Origin: Bugulina stolonifera
Taxonomy: Eukaryota; Bryozoa; Gymnolaemata; Cheilostomatida; Bugulidae
Length of the DNA: 64,000 nucleotides
Direction of reading: 5' to 3'
Assembly (NCBI GenBank): GCA_935421135.1
Contig: OW285190.1
Coordinates: forward strand, 13,588,501-13,652,500
The notes under the pieces are model-generated. The model searched no databases, had not been told where the DNA came from, and worked only from the letters and a program-made list of their open reading frames with translations. The position numbers and the translations under genes are program-made. The stretch's first letter is position 1. Every line of letters starts with the position of its first letter. Below, in pieces: positions 37,501 to 49,400 of this stretch.

Positions 37501-39148
37501 ACAAGTCGACTTGACTTGGACTTGCCAACTTGCTGACTTGACTTGACTTTGACTTGCACATCAATGTGACTTGACTTGACTTGGACACATGAATGACTTG
37601 TGATTTTGACTTGACTTTGACTTGCACATCAATGTGACTTGACTTGACTTGACTTGGACACAGGAATGACTTGTGATTTTGACTTGGGTTTTGCCAAGTC
37701 AATCTGGCAAATAAAAATTTTGTACAGTGTTTAGCCAACATGGAAAAAAGGTCTCAATTGCCTACCTAATTATCATTTTTACTAGATCAGTGCTACTAGC
37801 AGCACTCAGAGTATATCAAGGTTAGCTATGAGGATACACAATTCAGGCACTATCTAAGCTGTGTGTACGAGAGACTACACAACGACAATGCATAGTCACA
37901 AGTACACACAGTGCAAGTAGTGTAAGTGTAGCATACAATGTAGGTGTGGTGTAAGTAGTGAATACAATGTGCAGTGCAATAATTACTAGAGTTAAATTGC
38001 AGGACTGGCCAGTGGGCACTCCTTGCTGTACCGTGTGCTGTTTATATGCTATGTAACACTGCATCACCATTACAATATACAGTATATAATACTATATGAC
38101 CAGTCTCGACCGTAGTGCCAATAATACTACTCATATAGACTAGTTCTTTACCATGATTGCATCACATACATGTCCATGCCCTGCTACACCTTGGCATAGG
38201 TTTTTCATGGATTGGAATGCCTACTAAAAGAAAAAAATGATGTTTTGAAAAATGTAAAATTTTTTGAAGCTGTCTTCCACTTGACTTGCATTTCGACTTG
38301 ACTTGACTTTGACTTGACTTGACTTGTGACTTGCATGACAGCTGACTTGACTTGACTTGAGGCAGCACTGACTTGACTTGCCTTCAAAATTTTAGAAATT
38401 ACTTGACTTGACTTGAGGCAGCACTGACTTGACTTGGACTTGACTTGCCTCCAAAATTTTAGAAATGACTTGACTTGTTGACTTGTAAGTCAATCTACTG
38501 CAACACAATCTACTGCAACACAATCTACTGCAACACAATCTACTGTCACACAAAGTAGAGTTATCCTCTCTCTTTATTTTGTTCAAGCGAAGAGAAGGCA
38601 ACTTTTTAATCTCACCATTAACATGTTTATATATATATATATTTTTATTTTCTTTTGTGGTCAACAAGTTACCTTTAACAAAATAATGTTATCTGTAAAC
38701 TTTTAGAAAACCCAATAAATGTAAATGTAAATGTTTAATTATAATCTACTGTCACACGCAGCAGAGTTGTCCTCTCTTCTGATTTTATTCAAGTGAAGAG
38801 AAGACAACTTTGTAATCTCATTATCAGCGTGTTTAATTATACTGTAATTAAACTAGGCACGTTGATAGTGGGATTAGAAAGTTGCCTTCTTTTCGCTTGG
38901 ACCAAATAAAGAGAGAGGATAACTCTACTATGTGTGACAGTAGATTGCGCTACATGCTTACGCCATTATTTGAAATGGGTGATGTTACAGTTGATGGAAT
39001 TTGCAATGGAATTAAGTCTGGGATCCTTCTGATCAAGATGATGGTTATGGAATGTGGGGCAACTAAAAGCACCTGCTACTTGGGGCATCATAGCAGTGTC
39101 CATATCTTAGCATCAGAGACCTCAGTCTACAGGAAGATAGTGGTTTAA
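31544..39148 (+). CDS. Secreted protein with PAN-like region and three CTHRC1-like domains
   Basis: Twelve exons, in phase throughout, 640 aa: 31544-31664, 31998-32209, 32736-32847, 33202-33341, 34259-34478, 34777-34950, 35765-35850, 36024-36246, 36628-36804, 36956-37056, 37190-37388, 38991-39148 (TAA). Residues 1-17 (MDLSILVLLAILVSTHC) form a signal peptide. Residues 18-111 carry spaced cysteines (CLHEC, PLC, ESC, ASC), like a PAN/Apple domain. Residues 112-148 are Cys-rich (CPGDC, GSC, FEC), perhaps EGF-like. Residues 149-326, 327-488 and 489-640 are three repeats. Each has an F-x-(L/V/I)-x-N...C strand and a later G-x-C-x-x-(I/V/L)-x-(A/S)-G strand, matching the C-terminal domain of CTHRC1 (compare its FNGAECSGPLPIEAI and GLCEGIGAG). 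There is no Gly-X-Y collagen region. Probably extracellular; function unknown. The last exon is supported by cassette symmetry more than by its weak pyrimidine tract. Confidence 0.8.
32327..32524. mobile_element. Foldback MITE-like element in an intron
   Basis: The two halves are near reverse complements. The ends atattgtatttttagcaa and ttgctaaaaatacaatat match over 18 bases. The arms share gtgagcagtcagagacttg and ccagtccctgactgggg, with almost no loop. A diverged relic of one arm lies at 41577-41616. The target-site duplication is unclear in this AT-rich context. Confidence 0.75.
33202..34950 (+). repeat. CTHRC1-like cassette 1 (three exons)
   Basis: Linker exon 33202-33341 (phase 1 to 0), exon A 34259-34478 (0 to 1), exon B 34777-34950 (1 to 1). 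Exon A ends KSEE and exon B opens with GLCRNLQAG, at the same intron position as in cassettes 2 and 3. The domain closes with SRLYIEEI, like the end of CTHRC1 (SRIIIEEL). Confidence 0.75.
35765..36804 (+). repeat. CTHRC1-like cassette 2 (three exons)
   Basis: Linker exon 35765-35850, exon A 36024-36246, exon B 36628-36804, with the same phases as cassette 1. Exon A has FEVLVNRESC and ends HIT. Exon B opens VSGYCENVPAG and ends with LVLMVEEI. Confidence 0.75.
37452..37706. repeat. Pentameric (cttga)n block, left
   Basis: Repetition of acttgacttg words with longer internal duplications (gacttgcacatcaatgtg occurs twice). It begins just after cagagctgggtccaagtca at 37447, which looks like a hAT-type end, but no matching right end was found. 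Confidence 0.8.
38279..38492. repeat. Pentameric (cttga)n block, right
   Basis: Same pentamer in the same orientation as the left block. It contains two tandem copies of a roughly 60-bp unit with aggcagcactgacttg and caaaattttagaaat. Confidence 0.8.
38492..38628. mobile_element. Solo arm of a foldback MITE with amplified terminus
   Basis: Four tandem 15-bp units (aatctactgcaacac x3, then aatctactgtcacac, 38492-38551) lead into one arm of the element described at 38743-38946, with the same gagttatcctctctcttta and aggcaacttt sequence. Confidence 0.75.
38743..38946. mobile_element. Foldback MITE, complete copy
   Basis: Ends aatctactgtcacac (38743-38757) and gtgtgacagtagatt (38932-38946) are perfect inverted repeats. 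The inner arms continue to pair imperfectly for about 90 bases (gttgtcctct / agaggataac; agaagacaactttg / aaagttgccttctt), around a short ttaattatactgtaattaa centre. It lies in the last intron of the secreted-protein gene, 44 bases before the final exon. No coding capacity. Confidence 0.8.
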
Positions 39149-39471
39149 AAGCAATATGAATCATCTACGTAACAAATAGTGGGTGACCATACTTCATAGA
39201 ATGGTATCATATGACTTTATTAAGCAGTAAAACTGTGAAAGCAAAGCATTATAATAATTGTTTGAAAGACATATAATAATATTATATATAGAGGTAAATT
39301 TATCTACCTATAGAAAAAATTTATCTACATCTCCACCATATGAGTAATCATTTCCTACGCACCCTAATGGGCCATGTATTGAGCCAATACACTAATACTA
39401 TACTGGCATTATAGCAGACACAACAGTGTTTATAACAGAATAAATGTGAAGAATTGCTACTACATTGCAGT
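39149..39471. other. Convergent 3' spacer between the secreted-protein and POP genes
   Basis: Only 323 bases separate the two stop codons. A plus-strand AATAAA lies at 39438-39443 and a minus-strand AATAAA at 39216-39221. If these are used, the two 3' UTRs overlap by roughly 200 bases. Confidence 0.5.
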
Positions 39472-42400
39472 TCAGTTTCTCCACACCAGACCAGTTGTTA
39501 GAGCCATGAAAGCAATCTTATCTGTGACTTCCTCAATCTACAAACATGAAGCGGTTAATATCAATATCCAACAGTGACAGCACTATTGGAAACTCCAGTA
39601 TTCTTTTTCCATTTATTGGTTATTCATGTTTAAAAACACCAGTATTGACACAATATTGAGGCTGAGAGTGTTGAGAAAATGTCAGGATATGATTTTGGGG
39701 CACAGTGTCATTCCTAAATGTTGAGTCAGTGTTGGTTCATCATCACAACAGTGGTTCAATACTTGTAATATATTGGAACTAATGCTATGTTGCACCACAA
39801 TGCCCACTATTGGGTCCATCAATTTCTTGGAATTGTAGTTACAATAATTCTAACTACATGAATGTAAGAACAAAGTTGTCTCCCCCATACGAATACTGTT
39901 TCTCTACTACACGCATGTATCATTTATTATCAATGTATCATACTATATACAGTATATAAATAATGTATTGTTATGTACATGCTGGAACTCACCACTTTAG
40001 CTGTAGGTTTACCAGCACCATGTCCTGCTTTGCACTCAACTTGCAAGAGAAGTGGGTTTGTCTAGAAATAATATAGAACATAGTCAACTAGTACACACAA
40101 GTAGTAAGCAATTAATACATTGTGCCACAGTGAGTAGTATTTGTTACGTTTTATAAGATTACCAAGCACTTGCTATTACATGCAGGAACCTAATACTCAC
40201 CTGCTTCTCACTGCTGCCAACCACATGTTGAACTGTTGCCATGTATTTCAAAGAATGGAGAGGTGCCACTCTGTCATCATGATCTGCTGTACAAACCAAC
40301 ATGGCAGGGTACTGTCCAATCACAGGCTCCTTTACGGTGTGCAGTGGTGAATACCTACACAAAAGTTACAGTGTAGAGTGACAGATTCGACCGACCCGAC
40401 TAGATGAACTAAACACATGTAACTTGCGCATGCTTACCAGACATAATCCACAAACTAGTAAGACTATACAAACATGTAGTTATACAGTTACATTCTAATT
40501 CCAAATTAAATACCCAGTAGGACAGGCATGATGATACTCACTTGATGATATACTCAAACTGTTCTTTGACATCAGGATTTCCATAGTCCGATATCCAGGC
40601 ATGGCCAATGGTGAACTTCTGAAACCTCAACATGTCCAGCACCCTGCATGAAAGACAAAAATCGATGTCATCATCTTCACTAATGAAAAATGGAAAACTA
40701 AGATTGTTTATAATAATGGAGACGGGGAATAATGATCAGATAATTTAGAGCAGGGAGTTATTTCTCCTTACCCGACATCAGGAATGGCTGCTCCAAAGAG
40801 GTCTGGTCTCTGGTTAACACAAGCACCAACCAACAGCCCTCCGTTAGACCCTCCATTGATGGAGATCCTACAGCATAACAACAGATGATATAGTCAATGC
40901 AACATCCACAAGTACACTCCCTAGTCATGATATAATGCAGGTATGTACGTATGCAGGTATACTCTTCCTGCACCCATGGCATTTTTGAAACACACGTTCA
41001 ATCAGAATGACCAAATATCACAGTAGTATATGTGATAACAAATCTTGAAGCTAATATAACTAAAAACCTTTGAGATCACCCATGTAGCCTGAACTATAAC
41101 ATTCAAGTGTCCATTATGACTCGTGCATGGGGAGATGTGATAAATCGGACATGGGGAGAGATTGCTATCTCCATGTATATGTATACTATCACAGCATATG
41201 CTAACCTACTTGCTGGGCTGAGTATACTTCTGTTCAATGAGATACTCCGCTGCCGCTATGAAGTCATCAAAACAATTCTGTTTCTTGCCAAGCATACCAC
41301 CCTTGTGCCATTCCTCTCCATATTCCCTATATACATAGAGCACACTACAACCTTAGTAGAAGAGACAGAGATAGCCTGAGATCCTACACTGTGTGGGAAA
41401 GCTGGCATCATTGGCTAACAAACTTTACTTGTTTCAAGTTGTATTCTGCTATCATGTGTTTGGTTTGATTCAAGATAATGATGATGATTTAAGAGAGAGA
41501 GAAACCATATAAGCTGCAAGATTACAACACAAAAAATGTAGAATTAATTTCATATACAGTAAAAATGTACATGTAATGACTGCTCAAAGACCAATTTCTT
41601 GCTAAAAATACATTATACAATACATGTAACGAGTTTTGCATAGCAAACTAACATAACTTGTGAATCCACAGGTACATTGTATGACTATTATTAGCTGGAT
41701 TCTAGAGATTGATAGGATAGCCAATAGAGAGGAAGACCTACCCGCCCCCTCTGATGTTGGGAAGAGCAAATATTCCATTGAAGTGTTTGAGATAGAGCAG
41801 TCTGGATATACTGAAGTAGGGAGTGAGAGAAACATTGAACCCTCCATAACCGTAAAGCCACACGGCATTATTGCCATCCATCGGGAGATTCTAGAACAGA
41901 GGCTATTAGATAAACTAACAACAGAATGGTTGCTTGTATTACACATATTTCCTGTTTCTTCTATAGGGCGTGGCTAATCTGCCTGCTTTATGCTTGAAGT
42001 TAGCATGAGAGAAGACCACCAGGAGAGCATTCTCTCACCAGACTAGAGACATACAGAAACACCAATACCTTGCTTACAGCACTAGCTGCCCTCAACCCAC
42101 TAGTTCAAGACTAAGAGAGAGGGAAAAAGTGTACTGGACTAACATGGCTTTCACTGAAACCCGAATACCATCTGAAAAACAACTTGGAAAAAGTTCAAGA
42201 TCTCAAACTCCTTAATTTTCACACAAAACTAATAATGAGTGTGAACTAAGGTTCCAACTAATATTCTACAGAACCATACACCGTATTGTATATAGTTACA
42301 AGTAGACACAGTGTTTATAACATAAATACTGTGGATTACTAAATTACACACAGACATTGTACCAGTACAAATAGACATGGATAGATATTATTATAATTAC

Positions 42401-45400
42401 CTTCTTGTGCACTAAGAACATGGGAATCTTAGTACCATCTTTACTTGAGTAGAAGACTTGCTTAGTTTCAAAGTCACTCACATCGATCCCAGCTATCAAG
42501 TTGTCACGGAATACCTGCTCAGGTTATATAATCAACTTGATACATTAAAGTTATACACTGGACTGTAAAGGAATGTAAAACATACTCTGAGAACCTTTTT
42601 AATTAGTAATAATAAATAATAATTATATTGTAATATATAATTATTATTTATCAAATAATATAAACATTCAAGCATAGAGAGTAATAGTTGGACTTGACAT
42701 ACTGTAGGGTTTATGGAGTCAGTGGTGAGGTCACATCGGTATAACCTGCTCGGGGTAAGAAAGGAAGTGAATGAGTAGAATATCTCTGTATCCTCTTTTC
42801 GTCCAGTTAGAGAGCCGACGGAGCCGACTTCCAGGGGGAACTTCTCTTTACATTCTCCAGTTACCAAGTCATGTACGTACATCTCATTCTATACAATATA
42901 CCAAGTCATGTACATACATTTAATTTTATATATTATATACACCATATAGTATATTTATATTGTAGTAAATATGTGTAAACCTCTCACTAAATAATTCTAA
43001 TTAAATATTACATACACGTCCTAATCAAATTAATACATATTATATTATCCTCTCTGCATGTTCATCACATTCTACAATGTGCGAGATAACATACACAATA
43101 CACTGATATGATATTGCAAAGTATAACATTGCTATGGGTAGCATTTCCTGTTTGTTTGCATTACAGTTCAAAGCTATATGCTATCAGCTACCATCCGTGC
43201 TATTAGGTAGAGCTGTAAAGCTCAACTGACTATCAGAGTATAGGCAGGGTTTTGCTACAACAGTTTCATTGGCATACCTGAGAGGAACTAAACTAAGACT
43301 GATATTATTTCTTATGTAATAACTCAGGAACACAACATCACTAACAATAGAAAATCAGCGTCAACTTGGAAAATGAAAATTGAATTATTGGAATGCTGGA
43401 TACTAGGAATTAAAGGTAAGTACCTTGACGTCATGCATGTAGATAACAATCAACTTGTTTTGATTGACACAGGATATGTCCTCTAGCACATCTGTAGCGT
43501 GCTCTGGTATCAGAGTCTTCCAGTTCTCTGGTTCTGGTTTGGAGAAGTCAATAGTAATGATCTTGTACTTTGGTGCTTTCAAGTTAGTACGAAATGTGAA
43601 CAGTGTTCCCTCATTCGTTATGTAGTCATACTCGGCATCAAAGTTGTCAATCAACTTCACAAATGGTATCAGACCTGATAAGTATACACACTACATTAAT
43701 ATCAATAGTCACCACCAAACCATGCCAAATATCACAGTACAAACAGTGCTAAATTCTATCACGCTGGACAAACATAACAGTTGTGTTCCATTTAGAGTCT
43801 TACCACAGCATACTACTGTATATACATGTACATGTGCATGCAAGTGTTGATCTAGTTTATACTGCAGTAAGGCCCTCCATTGGAGAGTAATAGGGTATAT
43901 TATAAAGAGTGTGAGAGGTTACAATGCTTATACCTGTAAATCCATCATCACCGAGAGTCCGCATATCAAAGTAGTAGAGTCTGTTAACTGGCTCACAGCT
44001 TTCGCTGATGGAGAGGAGCAGATAGTCCTGACAATCACTCACTTGAACTCCACTGCAACCACATTATAACAACACATACCTACAGTTCTAATGCTGCACC
44101 CATTCAACTCCAAGTTACCCAACAAAACTCTAGATCAAATCATTTACAGTTCAAAAAGATATCATAGGTCAGTATAGACTAGTTTTCGAGCAAAATAAAA
44201 GTCGCTTTACAACTATTCAAAATTATATAAATCCAGTAATTTTACTCTGCGACCAAAATTTTGTTTTGCAAAGTTGCTTGTGGGTAAAAAGTTTGCTCAG
44301 ATTATTATTTTTCTCCAAATTTATGGCACAGATGACTCCAACAACTAGTAATGCTACTAGCCTATATAATACATTACCTCATCCAGTTAGGGTTCTCCGG
44401 GAACTCTGCACACACAATGTCCTCACTCTGGTCAGTACCCATTCTGTGGTAGGATAACTTCTGATTCAAGTTCTGGTCATTCTCCTCACCCTGGTGGCTG
44501 TCTGCAGAGCTCGGATAGCACTGCAATCAGAACAAAACAGGCTTACAGACACCAACAACAATATGTGTAGGACTATGCTACAAAGTTCCAGGAAAAGGCT
44601 ACTACGTGTATATGAAAAAAAAATTACAGAAAAACAACAATGGAATCTGCGGGGTCATCAAAATAAGAATAAGAGAAAGACCATTCTTGGTATACATACA
44701 TGCATATTACTTGTACTCGCAAGGAGAAGTTGCTCGAGAGTATAACACTTTTCTCCGTAAAATTTATGTTAGCAGAGTGACCACAGTGACTTACACCTTA
44801 ATGACTCATTGACTTACATTGTAGAAAAAACCCTTGTTATCTGGAGTGAAAGCAAGACAAGAGAACTTCACTTTTTTCAACACATCAGGAAGAAACTCGC
44901 CAGTCTCAACATTGATGAACTGGAATACAAACAATATGTGCTATATGTATGTGTGTGTAAGACAAAATAGGAGAAACTGGTTACAATTTGCAAAACTGAA
45001 AAAAACTAAATAACAGCAGATTGTAGGACATACAAATGCTGCACTACTAAGTTTGTGTTTATTATGAGACGACAATTAACAGAATTGGGAGTTTACTACC
45101 TTTACAGTTTTCCAATCAGACCCACTGGCACTGAGGGATAAAGCACATAAAGATCCATCTTTAGTAAACTTCTTGGAGCTCACTGCAATAGTTCCATCTT
45201 CTGAGAAAGTGTTGGGATCTATGAAAACCTTTGGTTCTGCATCCAGAGAGTCCATCATGTATGTAACACTACAGCAAAGAACTCAGGCTAAAGCATATAT
45301 TATACTATATACAGGAACTAAAACTAAACCGTATAAAATGTCATAAACAAGACCTCAAGCTGGAATCTATGCAATACTACAAGTAAGAACTAATTAAACA

Positions 45401-46447
45401 TGTGACCTTGAAGAGGTGGATAGAGAAAACTTTGATGATGATATCATCTAGATTCTAGACAGAGCATTCACAGCTATGACATTAACGCTTATATTTCCGG
45501 TTAAACATAACTTGGCTTATAGAATACCTTTGGTTTTGGAGTCCAGAATTGTGCCCATAGAAATACCGAGAGCCCCGTTTATATGGGCAGCCATATTTAG
45601 GGTAATCCCACATTTTTGTCAGCCTGCAAAAAGATGACAGTAGCCTCGTTAACTACTAGAATGAATATGATGACATAACTATTCACAGAAAAATCAAAAA
45701 TAAGAAAATAATATTTAAGCCTCTGCTGCTGCTCACGCGGTAGAATGTCAATTACATCATCTTTTGCAATAAATGTATAGGCCTAGCTTATTTGTCTATT
45801 TACGTTTTGTTGATGAGATCACGATGCTCATAAGAACGTATAAATGGTGTTGAGATTTTATTCTGTGCCTCAACAAACGACTTAGTCTCATCACTATCAG
45901 GGTTTTCAAGCCATCGGTATGGATCTGATATCTAAAATGAGAAAGATACAACCAAGGTACACATCGGCTACAGTTTGCCTCAAGAAAAAAAAGCTTTATT
46001 TCTTTCTATTATCTATAATAAATATAATATACTTATATTAATATTTAATATTAAATTCATATCGGACACATGCAATGTTATTCTTTCTTAGCTATGTCCA
46101 TTTTATCAATCAACTGTCGAAGTTTATTCCAAATTTGATTTCATTGGACTGCCTACATTTTTATTAGATTGAATTTCTTCAATCTCTTTGTTAGTTGGTT
46201 CCGCATTTTAAAAAAGAACATTGTTCATAACGAAGAGCCTTATACAATAACAATACAATTGAATTATATATACTTTACTACTTATTTATTATTTAAAGTA
46301 TGTTTATGTGCAAGCATGGTTTTCTTAGCTGATGCAACAGTACAGTGTTAAACCTTAAGGTAAGCTATGCCTTACTTGGATGCCATGGAAATCTTCGATG
46401 ACTGACTCGTCTCTTTGGAACTTTGGGTATTCCAGTTTTGATGTCAT
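39472..46447 (-). CDS. PREP: Prolyl oligopeptidase (prolyl endopeptidase, S9A), complete
   Basis: Seventeen exons, first to last: 46376-46447, 45804-45931, 45528-45623, 45100-45268, 44818-44919, 44378-44520, 43934-44052, 43424-43674, 42703-42888, 42401-42514, 41742-41890, 41210-41326, 40772-40867, 40542-40643, 40201-40354, 39993-40061, 39472-39537. All join in phase to 710 aa, the same length as the mammalian enzyme. The N-terminal catalytic-domain piece (DPYRWLEN) precedes a seven-bladed propeller ([30 protein letters not shown]). The alpha/beta hydrolase part has YGYGGFN, NIRGGG, the nucleophile in GGSNGG (Ser556, codon 40846-40848), the Asp in TADHDDRV (about 641) and the His in GHGAGKPT (His680). 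The family is a cytosolic serine peptidase cleaving short peptides after proline. No signal peptide is visible and no key residue is missing. Confidence 0.95.
41577..41616. mobile_element. Relic arm of the 32327-32524 foldback element
   Basis: gactgctcaaagaccaattt then cttgctaaaaatacattat matches the right arm of the element at 32485-32524 with substitutions. It lies in a prolyl oligopeptidase intron. Confidence 0.6.
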
Positions 46448-49400
46448 CTTAGCAAGACCTTTATAATTTGCACAAAAAAGGCGACTTGCAAATTTTATTT
46501 TTGAAAGGAAGTGTATGACCATGACATCAGACGAGCGCTTTCTATTTTAACCATCCTAAGTTTAGTTTGCTCATAGTCCTACAAAGGTCTTATAAACGGG
46601 CTGCATCTAACGCTGGAACACACTCTATTAATTCAATTTGACTCAAAATTTACGTCTTTTGCGGGAAGTACAACAATTGGCCATTGATGTGTTGAGTGAA
46701 GTTGTCAGACTAGTTGAACTAAATAACCGATCCACTAGAAGAGGAGAAAGGTTTTCCATAATTTAAAAGGAAAACCAACAATGCTCACATACAGCGACCA
46801 TTGATTCTACGATCTTCTTGAGAACAGTTTGTCTAACCACCTGCGATTTCTGTATGATAATTGAGTTGCTTTGGGACAAACAGTTTTAACATAGCATTTA
46901 ACAATGAAATAATGAGGGTTGAGGATCAATATGGCGTGATTCGGTACATAGATAGTTCACATTGACATTCAAGCAAAGAGGAAACGCAACGAAAAATTTA
47001 AATAAATTAAAATTAAATTTAAGTTAATTAAAAAACAAAAGAATACTAATACTCTATTGTACTCACACTGATGCTGGATATCTGTGTCAGTGTGGCAGTA
47101 TCACAGTTTTGGTGCTACTCTACTGCACTGATTGACTAAGTCAGGTAAGAAGGGTGTGATTTATTTTATTTTTAATTTTATCAATAATAAAAATAGCATT
47201 TCAAGTTATAATTTTTTTATATGGGTATTTATTATATTGGGTTAATAATTAATATTTCTTGTATTATTTGAAATGTGTTGGAATTTAAGTTTAAATGGAT
47301 AAATTGGGACTGAACTACATATATTTGAGGTTGGTACATTCCAAGTGAAGTTGATGGTGCAATGCACCCCAGCCAGAATGGTTCACCATTCAGAGACACT
47401 GTAATTCCACCCCAATAGGACCCAAAGTGGAGCACTAGTCATTAGAGTGTTTACACTTTAGAAGGATCCATGAATTGGTGCAAAGTGCTGTAGGCTATAT
47501 TTTGGGAGTAGGCTGATACTTGATAGCCAATAGTATGTGTATTGGCTCTACACAATTACAGTTGTGGAGTTGTATCGCCTTTAACTGTCTTAATTGTTGT
47601 TGCATAATCACATTAAGTTGTAAGTAAGGCTTGTCGTGTCCGGTTTGGTGCAGGTTGTACTATATCTTCAAAAGTAGCAGCCAGTACCAGCGTCTAATTA
47701 TGTGCATAAGGAAAATATTATGCGTTTGGCTCGATTTTCAATTAAAGAGAATTGAACATTTTTGTGCAATAGAAGAATACAAGTTCTTGCCTTTTAGTCT
47801 GTGATAAAAAATCGTTCGGGAAACTTTTTGCTTGTGCAGGTTGACTTTGCTTGGCGTTGCTATCTTGCTTGGATTGTGTGTTGAAAAATGCTCATAATCC
47901 TTATGATGCTGAAATGAAGACACAAATATCCCCCTCTTTTCCCAGTACTATTGCCATTTTTATGTCTTCACTTTTGGAGCACTGATAACTTTTTTTCTTT
48001 AGTGCGAGTAATACTGCAACTCAAAAATCTTCCATTTCCTTTGCTATCTATGCATCCCAAGTAGCCACACCATTGCAAGGTGAGGAAAAATAGTTTTTTG
48101 CTAATATATTTTAATAATATTGTTTCTGCTGCTAACTTTCTCTCAAAAGCAATGTTGCAAATCTCGGTTGGCATTTGCACTGCTTTTTCTTCTTGACCTA
48201 TTACAATCCTCTGCTAGGAAGATATTTAGTCCTTGCATGATATAGAATCTAAGGTTGCTGGTTGATGATGCCACAAGATATGTGGAGTCTGTGCAGGCAT
48301 ATCAACTTGGCACTTGCGTAATTTACCTTATCAGTGAAAATAATTCACCTTGTGTTGTGGTAAATGTCAGTGAATTTTTGTGATTGAAATAGATTTGATT
48401 ATTTGCCGCTACTTTTAAGTGTACTGCAGATTGTAAAAGTTTAGTTATGTAAGATCTAGTCAGCATCAATACAATACAATGCAATAGTTAACACATACAA
48501 TAGTTATTACAGTAAACTTTAGTCACCATCTACATGTGGATATAATGTTACTAAATCAGTATAATACCATAGTAGCATGTGTCTTTGTACACCAAATATG
48601 GAAAGCTTCGAATTTTGAACATGTTCCTCCCAACTAATGAACAATGCACTTAATTGGTTTCACTTTCACACGCTACGAACTTTTTATTATAATAGAACAC
48701 TCAACAAACAAAAATGTTCATTTAAAACTATTTTGATGGTAAGTAGGGATGTAGTAGAATTAATGAGCTTACGAAGAGCTTCTACCTGAAGCCTAGTTCC
48801 ATGGTATTTTAAAAAAACTGATTACCTTGCCTGACATTGATACCTGGCCAAATGCTGGAAACAGTTGTAAATATTCAAATTTAATTAATTCAGCAAAGAA
48901 TAAAATGGTGACACTCTTCATATAATACTGCAATATCACAGCTTTTAATAGTGTACCTATTTATGGTAATTTTGATATAGTTTCACAGCTAGGGCCGCTA
49001 ATGCAGCCTCTTAGACCATTGTTTCTGTAAACATTGAAAGCTAATAAGTCTCTGTGTATACAATATTAATATTTGGTATTTACTATTGGATGCCAATGCA
49101 CTGTTTGGAAATGTATGTGTACTTTCATACCATTAATATTATAATAATCTTGTTATGAAGTTGCTGGTCATTAATTAGATAGAACTTTAAAGGTTAGATT
49201 GCAAAATATTATCGATCATAGCTGCAGGCAGTCAGAGAACCACGCTGACAGGCGTTATCCTACAAACACAGGTTAATGTTTTCTAAATTTACCGTGTACA
49301 GTAGTTAATGCATATGCAGCATAATTATATACTCTGTAGCTAATATCTGATCAGCAGCAATTGAACTTACCGACTAAAATATTTGTATAATCTCACACAA

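Larger units (their letters stand above)
36956..39148 (+). repeat. CTHRC1-like cassette 3 (three exons)
   Basis: Linker exon 36956-37056, exon A 37190-37388 (CCRYYFLINNMEC, ends PIT), exon B 38991-39148 (IDGICNGIKSG to the stop). Same phases as the other two. This copy is closest to CTHRC1, with INIHR-like NNIHRPIT before the intron. Its exon A to B intron is 1.6 kb and full of repeats. Confidence 0.72.

Noticed and set aside
38882..38990. N-terminal extension of the last CTHRC1-gene exon frame
   Set aside because: This stretch is the right arm of the foldback MITE plus intron; phase and cassette symmetry place the exon start at 38991.
47232..48180. Series of minus-strand frames upstream of prolyl oligopeptidase
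   Set aside because: They are short, have no convincing splice signals joining them, and resemble no family I know.
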